Shown here: piece by piece, positions 1-10,958 of the stretch
Numbering within the stretch: the first letter of the stretch is position 1
Layout of the letters: each line of letters opens with the position of its first letter
Source of the DNA: Aspidiotus rigidus
Lineage: Eukaryota; Arthropoda; Insecta; Hemiptera; Diaspididae
Direction: 5' to 3'
DNA: 64,000 bases
Assembly (NCBI GenBank): GCA_035079385.1
Contig: JAVHKY010000015.1
Coordinates: 1,736,001 to 1,800,000 of the forward strand
The notes under the pieces: model-generated
The model's input: only the letters and a program-made list of their open reading frames with translations
The model's database searches: none
What the model was told of the DNA's origin: nothing
Position numbers and translations under genes: made by a program

Positions 1-332
1 TTGAACTATCTTCTCACCTGTACTACCTTTCGAAGGGACCAGAGTCGAAAAAGAAAAGAACTTTCGAGAATTCGATGCTGGAAGCTTCTAGAAGGTAGAC
101 AGAGAGAGAAACTAGAAAAAGAGGATTGTAGGAACAAAAGAAGAAGGTGGATAATTACGAAGAGACGGCTGGAGTAATGGGGAGACTATTTTAGTTTTGC
201 TAGGGTGGACGAGATTGTTGATAACAAAAAAAAAATCAGAGGAATCATTTGGAAGTTGTCTTGAAAAGCATTGGAGACACGAAGTCGCGAAGCGGCACCT
301 TTAGCCCATCACGTGCGTGTACCAATAAGCAA

Positions 333-917
333 TTAAAAAAAAAAGAAAAAACTTTTAGAAGATATTAGTTCAGGACTGAGGTAGTAAATTGTTGCGCGTC
401 GCGGACCTCGGAATAGTGCACAGCGAGCCAACAATGCCTCATTTCGGCTCCTTAACATGAGGCTAGGATCAGCTAGCTCAAGGATTCTCATAGCTTCTCC
501 ATTCGCCTGCTCCTCCTGGAACCGCTGCTCACTGACACCCCCAAATGCAGTCCTGTTGCTCCGTCTCAAATAGTGGAACACAGTTCTAGGTGTTTCGGGT
601 ATGCTCAATGATTATGATGTTGTGTCACGGTCAAAAGCTATCTCTTCTTCAACTTCTCTATTGAATGGATTCTCAGGATGCCGAACTTTTGACAAGTATT
701 CCCTGTCTGCATCGGTGACTACAAAGTGCTCTCTCATGGACGTCTCTTCAGTGTGGCATAATGTGGGAGTCCGAGGATTAATGCCGCCATCTGACAGGAG
801 CAGAACTTTTTCAGAAATTCCTATCCTCTTATTAGGGTTGCACTCAATCCTCCACAGCCTGCGGACATAGGAAGTGCGGAACGACAGCAGATACCTGTAG
901 AGATGATCTTTAGCGAG
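333..917 (-). pseudogene. Degenerate coding frame, family not recognised
   Basis: One minus-strand frame runs 195 codons from just below a stop at 918-920 down to 333 with a single internal stop (TAA at 612-614). About 13 stops would be expected by chance at this base composition, so an old coding region is likely. The upper part contains RRLWRIECNPNKR and an acidic stretch ending near the stop; the lower part is Arg/Glu/Leu-rich (QEEQANGEAMRILEL). I recognise no domain. It ends in an A/T homopolymer. It could be a broken transposon ORF or an exon of a dead gene. No splice site or start codon fixes its 5' end. Confidence 0.35.
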
Positions 918-1317
918 TTAATCTCTCGCTGATGTCTTTTCTGCGCGCAGAGGGAAGCAAGAATACGTGCATCGTACAGAGAGAAATGGAAAAAATACAA
1001 GAAAAAAAATATGGAAGACGAGGAATTGTATTTTGAAAACAAGGTTTATTTGTTTGGAGTTACTCGAAGATATTGGGGTGGACTAGAGTCTTCGTTTTGA
1101 TATAATGATATGACAGCCGAGACGAATCAAGGATCGACGAGCGTACGAGGGCGCGATATACAACAAAAAATGTAGCAGAAATGAGCTACGCCAAAAATGT
1201 GACGTTACACGGAGTTTTTAAAAATAGAGGATACTTTCCGTGTGGAAGATATTATTCAACTTCTTAAGATGAGAGTCTTCTTTATTGATTAAATATTATA
1301 AATTTAACTTTATCACT

Positions 1318-1527
1318 TCAATTTTCTAACTCTAACAAATTCTGTAAGGAACAATCATTGAATTCTTCTAATTCTTCCACTTGATTTAAAGATTTTATTA
1401 GATTTAAAGGATTTACTGGTTTCGTACTCGTGGAATTCGAATTGCTCGTTGAAAGGATTTTTCTCTCTCTCTCCAGTTGTAGAGCTCTAAGTTCCAGGAG
1501 TTCGGCGCGTAAGAGTATTTCATACAA
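1318..1527 (-). CDS. Small Leu/Glu-rich reading frame, possible last exon
   Basis: A 69-codon stop-free frame with helical heptad-like composition (ELLELRALQLERERK, then a Ser/Thr/Asn linker and EELEEF) ending in TGA at 1318-1320. It has no in-frame ATG, so it would have to be a 3' exon, but no strong acceptor precedes it. The coiled-coil-like C-terminus resembles the tails of many transposon-derived MADF/Myb-like proteins, which is a resemblance only. A chance frame remains quite possible. Confidence 0.22.
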   Translation of the reverse strand: MYEILLRAELLELRALQLERERKILSTSNSNSTSTKPVNPLNLIKSLNQVEELEEFNDCSLQNLLELEN

Positions 1528-1647
1528 TCAAACTATTTTTAATGTAATCTAGAATTAGAAGGTTATGCTCAGTGGACATTCGATGACCTGCCCACATCAA
1601 CTCCTATTTTTCAAATATTTGTAATACTGTTCGTATTTTTAAAAATG

Positions 1648-1925
1648 TAGTGACGGCCCTGCGAAACTTCGGGTGGTTTCATTGAGCGGTAGGACAATGA
1701 TTATTCTTATTTTTCATTTTTGAAATCTAAAAGCCGTCCAGTAACGTCGCGAAAGGTTTGAACACGTTTGGAGATTTGAACTTTCATCTACCCTGCTAAC
1801 ACTAGATGGGGGCGTGTTAATTTGTCGGCCGCCAAAACGTCGGGTGACTTTATTGAGTGGTAGGACAATAATTAATTTTTCATTTTTGAAATTTAAAAGT
1901 CGTCCAGTCATGTCGCACGATTTAG
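1648..1925. repeat. Diverged tandem duplication, about 165 bp unit
   Basis: Two copies (about 1648-1760 and 1818-1925) share a GGTAGGACAAT core, a run ending CATTTTTGAAAT and a CGTCCAGT box, with many substitutions. No gene overlaps convincingly. Confidence 0.6.
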
Positions 1926-2400
1926 ATTCACGACAGCTACAAATTAGAATGAGGAAAAACAATTATGTATATTATGGAAAAACATATCAACAAAATGAAT
2001 AATCGTTTACTTATCGCGTACGCAAGAGTGAGTCATTTGTCGGAAGGAGAAGAAAAATTAGTAAGCATTGTACACTGTATAGAAACGGTCTCGTTTCATA
2101 GTTGATGTTTTCAGATTATTGTAAAACTATACTGATTGGAATGGAATGGAGAAGCATAATCAAAGTATACAATGGGAAAAAAAAAAAACGTATCGTACTC
2201 TGGAAAAAAAATGATTCAATTCTATTATCTTGAAAAAATTTCCGCCGGGAAGTGCGTCGTCTTGCTCGCCTTCTAATCGCGGGGATTAACTATCCGAATC
2301 GTACACAGTCTCGTGATATTATGTCAACGTAAATGATTAATGCTCGCGTGTTTCTGCAGACACGCTATTTTTTAAAGATTTTTCGTTGGTTTTCTTTTTA

Positions 2401-2765
2401 TTATAATATTTTCCTGTAAATGTTTTGAATTTGGATCGGAGAACTTTGTTATGACTTTGATATTTAAGAATATCATCTATCGAACTACCATCTCTTGTGG
2501 TTGTCCCGTGTGGTTGAGTTCGGCTACGATTTTAATCGTTACAATAGTACGTATTTCATTACTTACAATAATATCTCGGATGAAATCTTTTTTTTTTTTT
2601 TTTCAATATTCTTTTTGGATTTTTCCAAATTGAATGATGGAGGCGTATATTTGAGATACCGAATACTAAATCTAGTAGGTACTGAGGTATGAAAAACTTT
2701 TCTATTTCTGGTGGATGTCTTCGCTTTTTTTCGAACTTTGAGAGTGGTGATTTCCATGAGCTGTT
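2401..2765 (-). CDS. Lys/Arg-rich spliced candidate gene (3' part)
   Basis: Exon 2567-2765 follows a CCTGCAG acceptor, is open throughout and ends at a GTAAGT donor. Its product is strongly basic (KVRKKAKTSTRNRK, later EKSKKNIEKKKKK). A terminal exon at 2401-2413, after a TTTACAG acceptor, would add Leu-Lys-Ile-Leu and stop; the phase (two bases plus one) agrees. An in-frame ATG at 2757 could also start the protein inside the long exon. No family is recognised. The poly-A-encoded Lys run could equally be low-complexity noise, so only the paired splice signals argue for a gene. Confidence 0.33.
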
Positions 2766-2951
2766 CTGCAGGAATTAAGCAATGTTGAACCTAAACCATA
2801 TGAATAGAATATTGGCTGACATGCAGAGTCGTATCGTAGAAATTTTTGAATCATACGTAGGTACGCAGCGAGTTGAAAAAAAAACCACATAATATTCTTG
2901 GATCCTTATTGAAACATCTTCAAATATAGGTACAGTTAATTTTATCTAATT

Positions 2952-3425
2952 TCATCTGCGTTTTTGTATGATTTTGTTGGCGGTTTTAAACCATAGATCA
3001 GTGTAAATTTGAGGCCATGTTATTGTGACGTCATTCATTTGGCAAGAGTACTCATTCTGCAGGAAATTGTTCAAGTACAAATACTGTTTTGGATCCTCTG
3101 TATCTCCGGCTCTACACCGTATTCTTTCAAAGTAGCATGAATAAACGCCTTAAACTAGGAATAAGAATTTGGTGTTAAGTTGATCCGACGAAAAAGAGAA
3201 AATTATCTATCAATCCTTCAACCACGGATACTTGTCGAGTATGACCGTACAACAATTTTTTACCGAGACCAACGTGCCGTGATTTTTTGGAAATATTGTC
3301 AATTGTGTTTAGAATACGAGTATACCATCATTTGGAAGCGAAAAATATAGATACTGTCCTCCAAAGGAACTTTTCTCTCCTTCCTCTAGAATGAAAAATT
3401 TCTCCGTCTTCAGTCTTCCACTTTA
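2952..3425 (-). CDS. Small Cys/Tyr-rich spliced gene, possibly decayed upstream
   Basis: The last exon, 2952-3148, follows a TTTAAG acceptor and encodes 64 residues plus TGA, with four Cys and many aromatic residues (VYSCYFERIRCRAG, QYLYLNNFLQNEYSCQ, ITWPQIYTDLWFK). The preceding exon ends at 3326 before a GTATAC donor; its frame joins in the right phase and contains the related string GGQYLYFSLPND, so a QYLYxxxLxN motif occurs in both exons. Upstream of about 3425 coding-like sequence continues but switches frame at least twice (near 3400 and 3490), so the 5' half is broken or wrongly assembled. Function unknown. Similarity to secreted Cys-Tyr-Cys effector families of hemipterans came to mind but cannot be shown here. 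Confidence 0.42.
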
Positions 3426-3429
3426 CAAC

Positions 3430-5630
3430 GTGATCTTCATCTATTTGCCTCTGCCAGAAGATTTTCTTGATTTCCGTTCTGTCCAAAGTTTCTAAACTAC
3501 TGATAACAACCTTGTACTGCATCATTTTTAGGCTTGTGTATTTTTTCCGTATGAATCAACTTGAAATTCTCGAATTCTTCTTTAAAACCGTCCTTGAATT
3601 TCGTTTTTGCATAGGTGTGTCAGAAAAAAACCTGTATACGAAAAAATACTAACCATTCAAACTGACTTTCGTAATGCCGTTAGTCTCGATATTCTCACCA
3701 TATTCTTGGATTTATTGAAAAAATTCGTGCCAACATTTTCAAAAATTTAAGTGTAAAGTTTCCAAGTCTCTGAGGCCTTGCCTCCCTTACATGTAAGCCC
3801 CTCTCTGAATTTGTCAAACCTGTTTTCTTCAATTTGATAGGTATTACGAGTCCAACACTGCTTGCTCTCTTATTAGAGTATATTTTCGAAGGATCAAAAC
3901 TCTTCAGAGCTCATGATATAGGAACAGAGTACGATAGTAACACACGCACCACTTGTGACACGATTTCTGACTTTGGCCTTCAAATCCTCCGGTATGATGG
4001 TATTTTTCGTATTTGTATCCGTCAGTCCCCCCCCCCCCCCAAAAAAGAAAAAAAGTGATATTTCTTGCCAAAAGTAAATTCCTTTCGTGTAGCCAAGGGC
4101 ATGTGCATCGCTTCTATCCACATGAACTGACATCTCGATATCGCCCAATTACAGGCGTGCTCATGTTGAGTAAATTATATTCAAGGGTCGTGAGCAACGC
4201 GCAGTATGAAAGCAATCCACACGACCCTTGCTGTCCTCCAGTCCCAGAGCGGTTTGAGCAAAATATTATTGCAAGAAGTGGTTTTCTATCTAGCCTTCTG
4301 TCACCTTGAGATTGAGACTTTCTATAGGTATCATGATGGCGAATGATCTAGGTTCTATTCTCATTTATCTCTTCTTTGTTATAACAGCTATTACGAGATC
4401 ATTTCCATCGAAGACGAACTCATCTGTAAGTCTTGATGATTTGTGTGCACCTGCTACATCACTCGGCGCATCTCGACCCCTCCTATGCTTTGTATTCTTT
4501 AGTGATTGTTGAATAATTCTTTCATACCTGTTGACAGTGCCTTATCAGACATCATTGTTGCCATATTGAAAGTAGGGTCAGTTTGCCAGTTCTGCTGAAA
4601 ACTTGTTTCGTACATTTTATTAAACCTGAAAAATGGGCTATGAGAATGTCTTGAAGTTAAAAAAAGATACTGTATCAAAGATCACGCCAGGCCAAGTGCC
4701 ATGCATTTATTTACGAAACCATTGGTCTATTTAGTTTCACATTCTCTCACTCAGGGTAAAATAAAGTTCTTCTATAAATTAATTTCCCAAAGAGTTTCGC
4801 ATCCCTTCAAAGTATAAAATCAGGATTTTCAAACGAACCGCATTATCGAATTCTTTCTCATTATCTAAGTTAAGGATCAATGGACCTCCGAAATGCAAGA
4901 AAAATCCTAAACAAATAATCGACTATTGATTTCGCTTCTTCTTGTTCAGGCCTCGAAGGTATCAAACTTCATTAACTTTGTTAATTGAGGCAAACAGGGA
5001 ACCTGTTGTGGTATTTACTAGTCGAGCTTAAACTTCTTTAGAGTAGGGTTATACTAGGCTCAAGCTTACTTTACCCTACTTTATATTACCTCTATTATAC
5101 TAGGCTTTAAGCTGTTCTAGTTTTGCTTTGATTATAAAGACATAATAACACATATAGCAGGTTTATATTATACCAGTATTATACTGTAGTTAAAGGAGGG
5201 GGGCGAACGAGGGTCTCCGAGTGAGCCCCTGTAAAGGCATTAGTTACCAAGAAGGACATGAATCATGATCTTTTTTCATTTGGCTATATTGAGGTTTTTC
5301 CACTAGACCCAATTGATTGGCGGGCCTTGAACCTTGTTCCTCACCACCTTGAAGATGTTTTCTTCTGAGGTCAAGTTCTAGGCGCGTTTTTTTTATTGTG
5401 GTATCCCCAGTAGGCCTATTCCACTTTGATTATTGAATTATTTTACTGTGTTTTTTAATTTAGGTATATCGTAAGGAAAAAGTTGGTATAAAAAAAATTT
5501 GGCTGATACAAAGTATATAGTATGAAATTTTTTTAAAGGAAACGCATTGGAATTTTGTTCGAAAACTGATACATAATTGCATATTATTATTTTTTTTTTC
5601 TTGTTTTTGAATTTTGTGATGGATATGTTT
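3430..5630. other. Spacer with repeats, no gene called
   Basis: Short coding-like scraps occur on the minus strand (3894-3990, next to a C/A homopolymer at 4027-4050), but none has paired splice sites. At 4978-5010 there is an inverted copy of the AAACAGGTTCCCTGTTTGCC motif found elsewhere in the window, and 5045-5170 holds TATACTAGGCTT-type repeats. Otherwise nothing is recognised. Confidence 0.5.
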
Positions 5631-5910
5631 TTCAATTGAGATAGCCATACATCTGATTGTTCTTTGGGTTTTTTGTATGTTGATTAGGAGACATAGTCTC
5701 TTCATGAGGTGAAACTTTTTCAAAATTGAAATCTATCCTCGAAACTAATCCATTGTCAGCGGCAGGCATAATTGTAGTATTGTGCTTCAAGTAAATTTCG
5801 AAATCGTGAATACCATTAAGCTCCCGAGACAGATCCTCCGAAACATCCTCCGTCTTTTGAAGGCAAACTTTGAACGTTCTCTTTTGAAACAGAAAAAATG
5901 CAAAAAAACA
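5630..5910 (-). CDS. Isolated open frame, possible last exon
   Basis: A minus-strand frame from a weak TTTCAAAAG acceptor to TGA, hydrophilic and not low-complexity (DLSRELNGIHDFEIYLKHN). No family is recognised and no partner exon was found. The length is within the range expected by chance. Confidence 0.18.
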
Positions 5911-6019
5911 TTGCAGACGTTGCAATGGCAGCGGGGAACCCGCAATTCCTTAACTCGACCTCTCAGGTGGTGTGGAACTGAGTTGATAATCTTGTCATAT
6001 AATTCAAATCGAAATTATC

Positions 6020-6400
6020 ATTCTACATTCCCTCCTATCATGTGTAGCTCGAGAGTCGAAATTCTTCTAAGTCCCCCTTCTATCATTATAGCTCGGAAGT
6101 CACAATTCTTTCAAGTCCCCTTCCTATCAGATATAGTTCGAGGCTCGAAATTCTTCTAAGTCCCCCTCCTATCATATATAGCTCGAGACTCAAAATTCTT
6201 CTAAATCTTCTAAGTCCCCCTCCTATCATATATAGCTCGAGTCTCAAAATTTTTCCAAGTTTTTGGTTGGACGGCGGACGGTAGCTCGAAAGTCAAAATT
6301 CTTACAAGTCCCCCCCCCCCTATTATATATAGCTCGAGACTTGAAATTCTTCCAAGTCCCCCTCCTTTCATATATAGCTCGAGACTCGAAATTCTTTCAT
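6020..6400. repeat. Array of CTCGAG-type dispersed repeat
   Basis: About eight units of roughly 45-60 bp, each with a TATAGCTCGAGACTCGAAAT core followed by a TTCTTCTAAGTCCCCCTCCT box. The reverse complement is the unit of the large array at 42.7-43.65 kb. Units vary in spacing and in the length of their C-run. Reading frames through it are repeat artefacts. Confidence 0.85.
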
Positions 6401-6403
6401 GTC

Positions 6404-6424
6404 CCGTAACCTAACCTAACCTGC
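6404..6424. repeat. Short CCTAA (insect telomere-type) run
   Basis: About three CCTAA units (TAACCTAACCTAACCT) directly follow the CTCGAG-type array. CCTAA/TTAGG is the usual insect telomere unit; three interstitial copies may be chance or a repair scar. Confidence 0.45.
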
Positions 6425-6742
6425 GGACGCGGACGTTTTCTGAGGATGTAATCTCCTAACAAAATGGATAGGTAAAAAAATGAAACATTGAAAAGTATTG
6501 AAATCATTAGAAAGCTCCCTGCCTATCAATCGAATTTGATTTTTTTCCATCCCACTTTTTTTTTGACATGTTTCATGTCTTTGCTCTGGTCCCATCCTTA
6601 TGGGAATTTTCACTGTGGCAATGATTCTCAAATCTGCGAGTCGGAGTTCGTGAGTCCGAGGCCCTATTGTACTTTTTGTTCGCTAGCTTTAAGGTGAAGT
6701 CTGTTATGCTGTACATATTATCCAACTGTAAAAGGAGCACCC

Positions 6743-7140
6743 AAGGTATAGGCCTGCCTCAAGCTATGCTAATTCGGAGGTCGAAGCCTACTTCATACTA
6801 GCTATGCTAATACGGGTTCCAAGCCTACTTTATACTAGCTCTATAATACTAGGACTTGAACTATGTAGTAGGATCTAGTAAAGAGGCTTTAGCCTACTAC
6901 AGGTCTATATTAAGCCTAGTATAGGCTGAAATAACCCGCAGATTTCTCACTCGCCCACAAGGTATAGGCCTGCCTCAAGCTATGCAAATTCGGAGGTCCA
7001 AGCCTACATTATACTAGCGGCCTAGTGTAGGATAACAATGGGGGGGGGGGTGTAAAGCTACTATAAAGTAGGCTTGGACCTCATATAAGCCTAGCATGAT
7101 ACATAGTATAAACCCAGTATAATATACTGCTCGAATCAGA
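6743..7140. repeat. AAGCCTA/TATACTAG repeat block with a direct duplication
   Basis: A box beginning AAGGTATAGGCCTGCCTCAA recurs at about 6743 and 6959, roughly 216 bp apart, surrounded by many AAGCCTAGTATA-like words in both orientations. Related words occur at 5045-5170 and 34230-34300. A G-run lies at 7040-7050. No gene. Confidence 0.65.
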
Positions 7141-7156
7141 GGGAAGTCCTCGCCTA

Positions 7157-7250
7157 TCATCTATAGCTCGGAGATGAAAATGTTTTTCTCCCGGCGCCCG
7201 GCGTTTTTCATCGAATTACCCTCCAATAAAATAGGTTCCCTCTTGAGCTG
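7157..7250. repeat. Single copy of dispersed repeat (CCCGGCGCC type)
   Basis: TATCATCTATAGCTCGGAG leads into a CCGGCGCCCGGCG box and then AATAGGTTCCCTCTT. The same order of boxes is seen at 43.73-43.86 kb and, inverted, at 24.18-24.32 kb, marking one family. Confidence 0.6.
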
Positions 7251-7643
7251 GGCGGTGGTCGTCGGGCGCGTGGCCACTTCTTTCCTCGACCTCAAAAGAA
7301 ATGGCGTAGTGGACGGATTCGGGGTGAAGCTCGACACGTCCGTGTCGAGTACATCACTTTCCCTTGGCTCATAGGACGATTCAGCGAGTGTTTCGTTGTC
7401 TCAAGTATGGACCTAATAATTGAGTAGAATCATTTTCGACACCGCTTATTTTATTTTACCCTTCGCACTTTTCAACGTGCTTCGAACAATTCGCATCAAT
7501 AAAGCGTATGTGCATTCTCGCAAGCTCTTATTGTGCATTGATAGAGTCGACCTGCGTCGGAAGTGGAAATGTTTCTCTTTTAATGGTCAAAATGAATGGA
7601 TAAAAGATGCAATATTTGTAAAATTTCGCTCTAGACGTACGAT

Positions 7644-8470
7644 CTAATTTAATTTGTTTTGAACTGTATTATACGAGACGAAGATGATAGACAGTGATGT
7701 TGTTATCCAATAAATCTTCGTATATAAATACAGAACGTAAGCTATCACAATAGTCAGGCTGTTTGCAAAATAAGTTTGTAATTGACCAAACTCGTTGTGT
7801 ATATTTGAAGATGTGAATGGACTTGTAATTTGCGTACATGTAAATGTAAAATGTTGGAATATACGTGCTCGACCAGTACATATTTCAGTGATAATGAGAG
7901 TCCTTTCTGAATTCCTCTGTGCTATTTGAATGTCCTGGGTAAGCAGATTGTTCGCAGGGACGTATTTATACATGTCCTCATATCGTGGGTCTGATACCAG
8001 GCGGGCGTGGGTTTTCAACATATTTTCTTATTCTACAACATGACGATCAATTGGTGGACGAGTGAGGAGACGATTTGAAATATACTACAGTATTTCTTAT
8101 GATGAGACCATCACCCAGTTTTTGAAGCTCCCGGATGGTCCTTCCACCAGAATGAAGGCGATCGGCGATCCACGATTGAAAATTTCTCGAATATTGCAGT
8201 TTAAGTGTAAATTATCTTTACAATTGTCATCAAATGCGAGAAGAATTTTAAAAGTTCCTAAACGAAGACAAAATTCATTTCACGAGTCTCCGAAATGAAT
8301 ATTGTCGCAGCCAAATACACGGAAGGGACCGATTTCTCTATTGAGCGACTGAGTTAATTTTATCTGTCGTTTGTAAAATAAGTTGCGTAGCATTCTTCAC
8401 TCGGAAAAGTGGTTTCCAGCCCCGATGTCAGGAGTCATGAATTGTACCTCCGCTGTGGCTAGCATCTTGA
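7644..8470 (-). pseudogene. Possible decayed coding frame, family unknown
   Basis: A single minus-strand frame extends about 275 codons with five stops, where about 19 are expected. It includes open runs of about 60 residues (IFNRGSPIAFILVEGPSGSF) and 125 residues starting at an ATG at 8021 (ARLVSDPRYEDMYKYVPANN). No frameshift is needed across the stretch. The excess of openness is suggestive, not decisive, and I recognise no family. Confidence 0.25.
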
Positions 8471-8792
8471 AGATTTAGTCGTGATATTCTCGTCGGTGTA
8501 CTTCTAAACTGCTATCGAATTTAATGATTATAAAATTACACCTACACTCGCAAGATGTGGCAATTAGCTTCTAGGCCGGGGACTTCTATACCATGGTTTC
8601 AGCAATGCTCTACACCTTATCAATGGATCTTGATTACTTGTTGATAAGAGTAACGCTCGTTTCTTTCGTGAGGAATTCTTACGCGGTCTTCACCTCGCGA
8701 CAGGGTGACCCTTTTTGTTTCGTACAGGCTGTATCTTATTCTCAATAATTATGAACTCTTGGAATCATATTATCTATTAATACCATACTAAA

Positions 8793-9218
8793 TCACAAAT
8801 CATAGGCACCGAAATTCCTGAAGGAATGAAACGATACATATATGATTCTGGTTCGGTAATTCTTTTTCCGGACAAAATTCAAAAATGAGTACTTCGAGAG
8901 TACACTTACCGTACGTTCAAGTAGACCGTAAACTTCTTTCGAAACGGGTTATCGAGTATTTTTAAATCGAAAACTTTATCATGAAAGGTGAAAGTAAAAT
9001 CTGTAGGTGTCGTTCAAATATTTAGAATCGCAAGTTTGATTTTTTTTTTCAAGTATATCAGCTGTTGAGTGAGACACTTGCTTACCTCTCTCCTCCTCAC
9101 GAGACAGGATTTACTTACCTTGAAGAGAGGTTCCTTGTTGTAAATTTGACGATCGATTTTCCTCAGAATTTTTTCTTTTGATTTTATAGAGACCTTCCTC
9201 TATAACATCTGATACCAT
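8793..9218 (-). CDS. Three-exon small gene, family unknown
   Basis: Three exons join in phase with good splice signals. Exon 9119-9218 starts at ATG and ends at GTAAGT (33 codons plus one base; contains IEEGLYKIKRKNSEENRSS). Exon 8910-9000 follows ACCTACAG and ends at GTAAGT (contains FTFTFHDKVFDLKILDNPF). Exon 8793-8817 follows TTCCTTCAG and ends NFGAYDL-stop. The introns are 118 and 92 nt. The predicted 72-residue product is charged at its start and aromatic-rich at its end. A longer 5' part cannot be excluded, since the frame is open for about 12 codons upstream of this ATG. Function unknown. Two donors, two acceptors and both phases agreeing makes this better than a chance frame. Confidence 0.5.
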
Positions 9219-9702
9219 GCTATTTTGCTCTAAAGGCTTTATTTGCAAAACTTATTTTTCTTACTATCAATTCGAATACTCTTGTTTTCATTATCTTTGA
9301 CCATCTATTAGACTTGAATCTTTACACCGAATAATATGGTTGTTACTGCTTCATTCTGTGATTATAAGAAGTAGTCTACTCGATGATGCATCTTGAAGTA
9401 AAAACGGAAGAAAGCAAACGCAAAACAATTCTTCGTCTTCGTAATTGTGTCGGAACAGCGATTAAACCTTAATTTAAAGAATCTGTCGCACCCACTAAGT
9501 AAGGAACTTGAAGTAATTTCAAAGTAACCTACATTTATTCAGGAAATAAAAAGGCTTAGTGTGAGGGGACACTGTACGTAGTATAGTAAAAACAGCAATT
9601 AACGTATGTCACTCGACTCGAATACCGTATACGATGTATGGATGAATTACGAGCTCATGGAATTACATCAGTCAAATTCGAAAAAAGTAAAGGCATTTAA
9701 AT

Positions 9703-10626
9703 TTAATGATAGCGCACCATAAGCATAATGGCGTCAGCGTCTCTGTAGCGACTTATTAGACTCGCAACTACACCTCGTACTGTAATGCGAGTGATTGTCA
9801 TCATCTTTTACTGTATTTTTTCGTTTTGTTTTTTTAGGTACTTCATATTAATTTGTTGTTGCCTTACATCTCCGATCCTAAAGCGTTTCAAGATGATTTT
9901 CGAAAACAAACGAGAAATGAAAGTCTCGCCAGTAAGTAAAGAAAGCTCTGGCTGTTGATGCGATGATAATGTATGAAAAATGAGAATTTTTAGGGTCTCT
10001 CCTCTGGAGATGCGTCCATTTGCTAGTACAATATCTGCACATTTCTGGGGCTCATTGATGTTCGTGGATATTATAGAATCAAGACTGGCTCGTAATAGCT
10101 TGGTGTGCCTAAAAGTTTGTCTTTGTCCTACTTGTATCGTTATAGTAAGTTGAGTGTAATGGTCGTAGAATACTTGTAGTGTTGGAATTACTTTTCTTAC
10201 AGGGCCAGTAAATCCGCAAATCCAATGGATCAAAAAGTTGTTAGTGGGTTCAGGCTATGAAGTCTGTGCTTTAATTATATGATCATCTAAGAAATTGGTG
10301 CTCATAATTAAATTTTTCAACGGGACTCGGCCTGACTGAGAAAATTGAAAACTTGTGTGCGACCTCGTCTCAGAAAACATCGTATAGGGCCTTGAGATAA
10401 TACACATCAAGTGGTTGGAATTTACTCGTCTTTCGTCATAAGGATTTGTATGATTTATGACTTGAACGTAGGGTTGGAAATTCATTGATGTGAGTTGCTC
10501 GAAGGGCTTCGACATTTGAAATTCATCTCGTTGTACGAGTGAGGTATTACAAATAGAAATTTCGTACCATCTAGACTGTGGAGATATAAGTCTGAGAATA
10601 ATAGAGTCCTCAACGGTACGAGCCAT
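9703..10626 (-). pseudogene. About 307-codon frame with two nonsense codons, family unknown
   Basis: From an ATG at 10626 one frame continues to TAA at 9703-9705, broken only by TAG at 10255-10257 and TAA at 9808-9810. About 21 stops would be expected, so this was a real coding sequence. There is no frameshift and no intron signal. Visible features are a hydrophilic N-terminal part (TSMNFQPYVQVINHTNPYDE), a middle with DHYTQLTITIQVGQ, and a basic C-terminal third. Both stops are one C-to-T change away from Gln codons. The start lies only 51 nt below the stop of the 93-codon gene, so the two look like one transcription unit. No family is recognised; a virus-like or transposon origin is inferred from compactness only. 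Confidence 0.5.
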
Positions 10627-10676
10627 ATTGATAACCAAGGGTTTTTTTTTAATTAAATAACAAAGAAAACAAGGTT

Positions 10677-10958
10677 TTACTGCGCGGGTGGCTGACCAGC
10701 TTGATTCGGCGGACTTGCAGTTGACGATCCATTCGTTTTTTCCTCAGTTGCAGGCGGTGACTTATTTTCCAACGATTTTCTCAACGCTTCTCTTAAAAAT
10801 GCATTATCTTCTCTGACATCTAGATATTTATGTACTTCTCGCAAACATTGAACCATTTCTTCATCATCTTTTAGAGATTTGAACATGTTCAGTCCCATGA
10901 TAGTAGATATCCCTTGCATGTTCTGCGCCAGTGCTATTTTTCTATGCGCCAAGCTCAT
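10677..10958 (-). CDS. Intact 93-residue protein, helical head and Pro/Gln-rich tail, family unknown
   Basis: ATG at 10958 to TAA at 10677. Residues 1-65 look helical (LKDDEEMVQCLREVHKYLDV, then AFLREALRKSLE); residues 66-93 are a disordered Pro/Gln/Ser tail (SPPATEEKTNGSSTA, then PPNQAGQPPAQ). The start codon and upstream sequence lie in the left inverted-repeat arm, and a second copy of the first codons (MSLAHRKIALAQN) occurs in the right arm near 14060, where it soon stops. A weaker, dead echo of the start (LAHRK) sits in each arm near 11385 and 13650. Conservation of the region before the ATG suggests a promoter. The 307-codon frame follows 51 nt downstream. No homologue is recognised. 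Confidence 0.55.
   Translation of the reverse strand: MSLAHRKIALAQNMQGISTIMGLNMFKSLKDDEEMVQCLREVHKYLDVREDNAFLREALRKSLENKSPPATEEKTNGSSTASPPNQAGQPPAQ

Noticed and set aside
2952..3425. Assignment to the bicycle effector family of gall-forming aphids
   Set aside because: Short exons and Cys/Tyr content are reminiscent, but the defining paired motif and signal peptide could not be shown, so no family name is given.
7644..10626. Alternative genetic code with TAA/TAG read as Gln
   Set aside because: Several frames look sensible if stops become Gln, but TGA also occurs inside them, CAA/CAG are used too, and the spliced host genes use normal stops. Between 8800 and 9540 the stop density equals chance, so much of the impression is noise.
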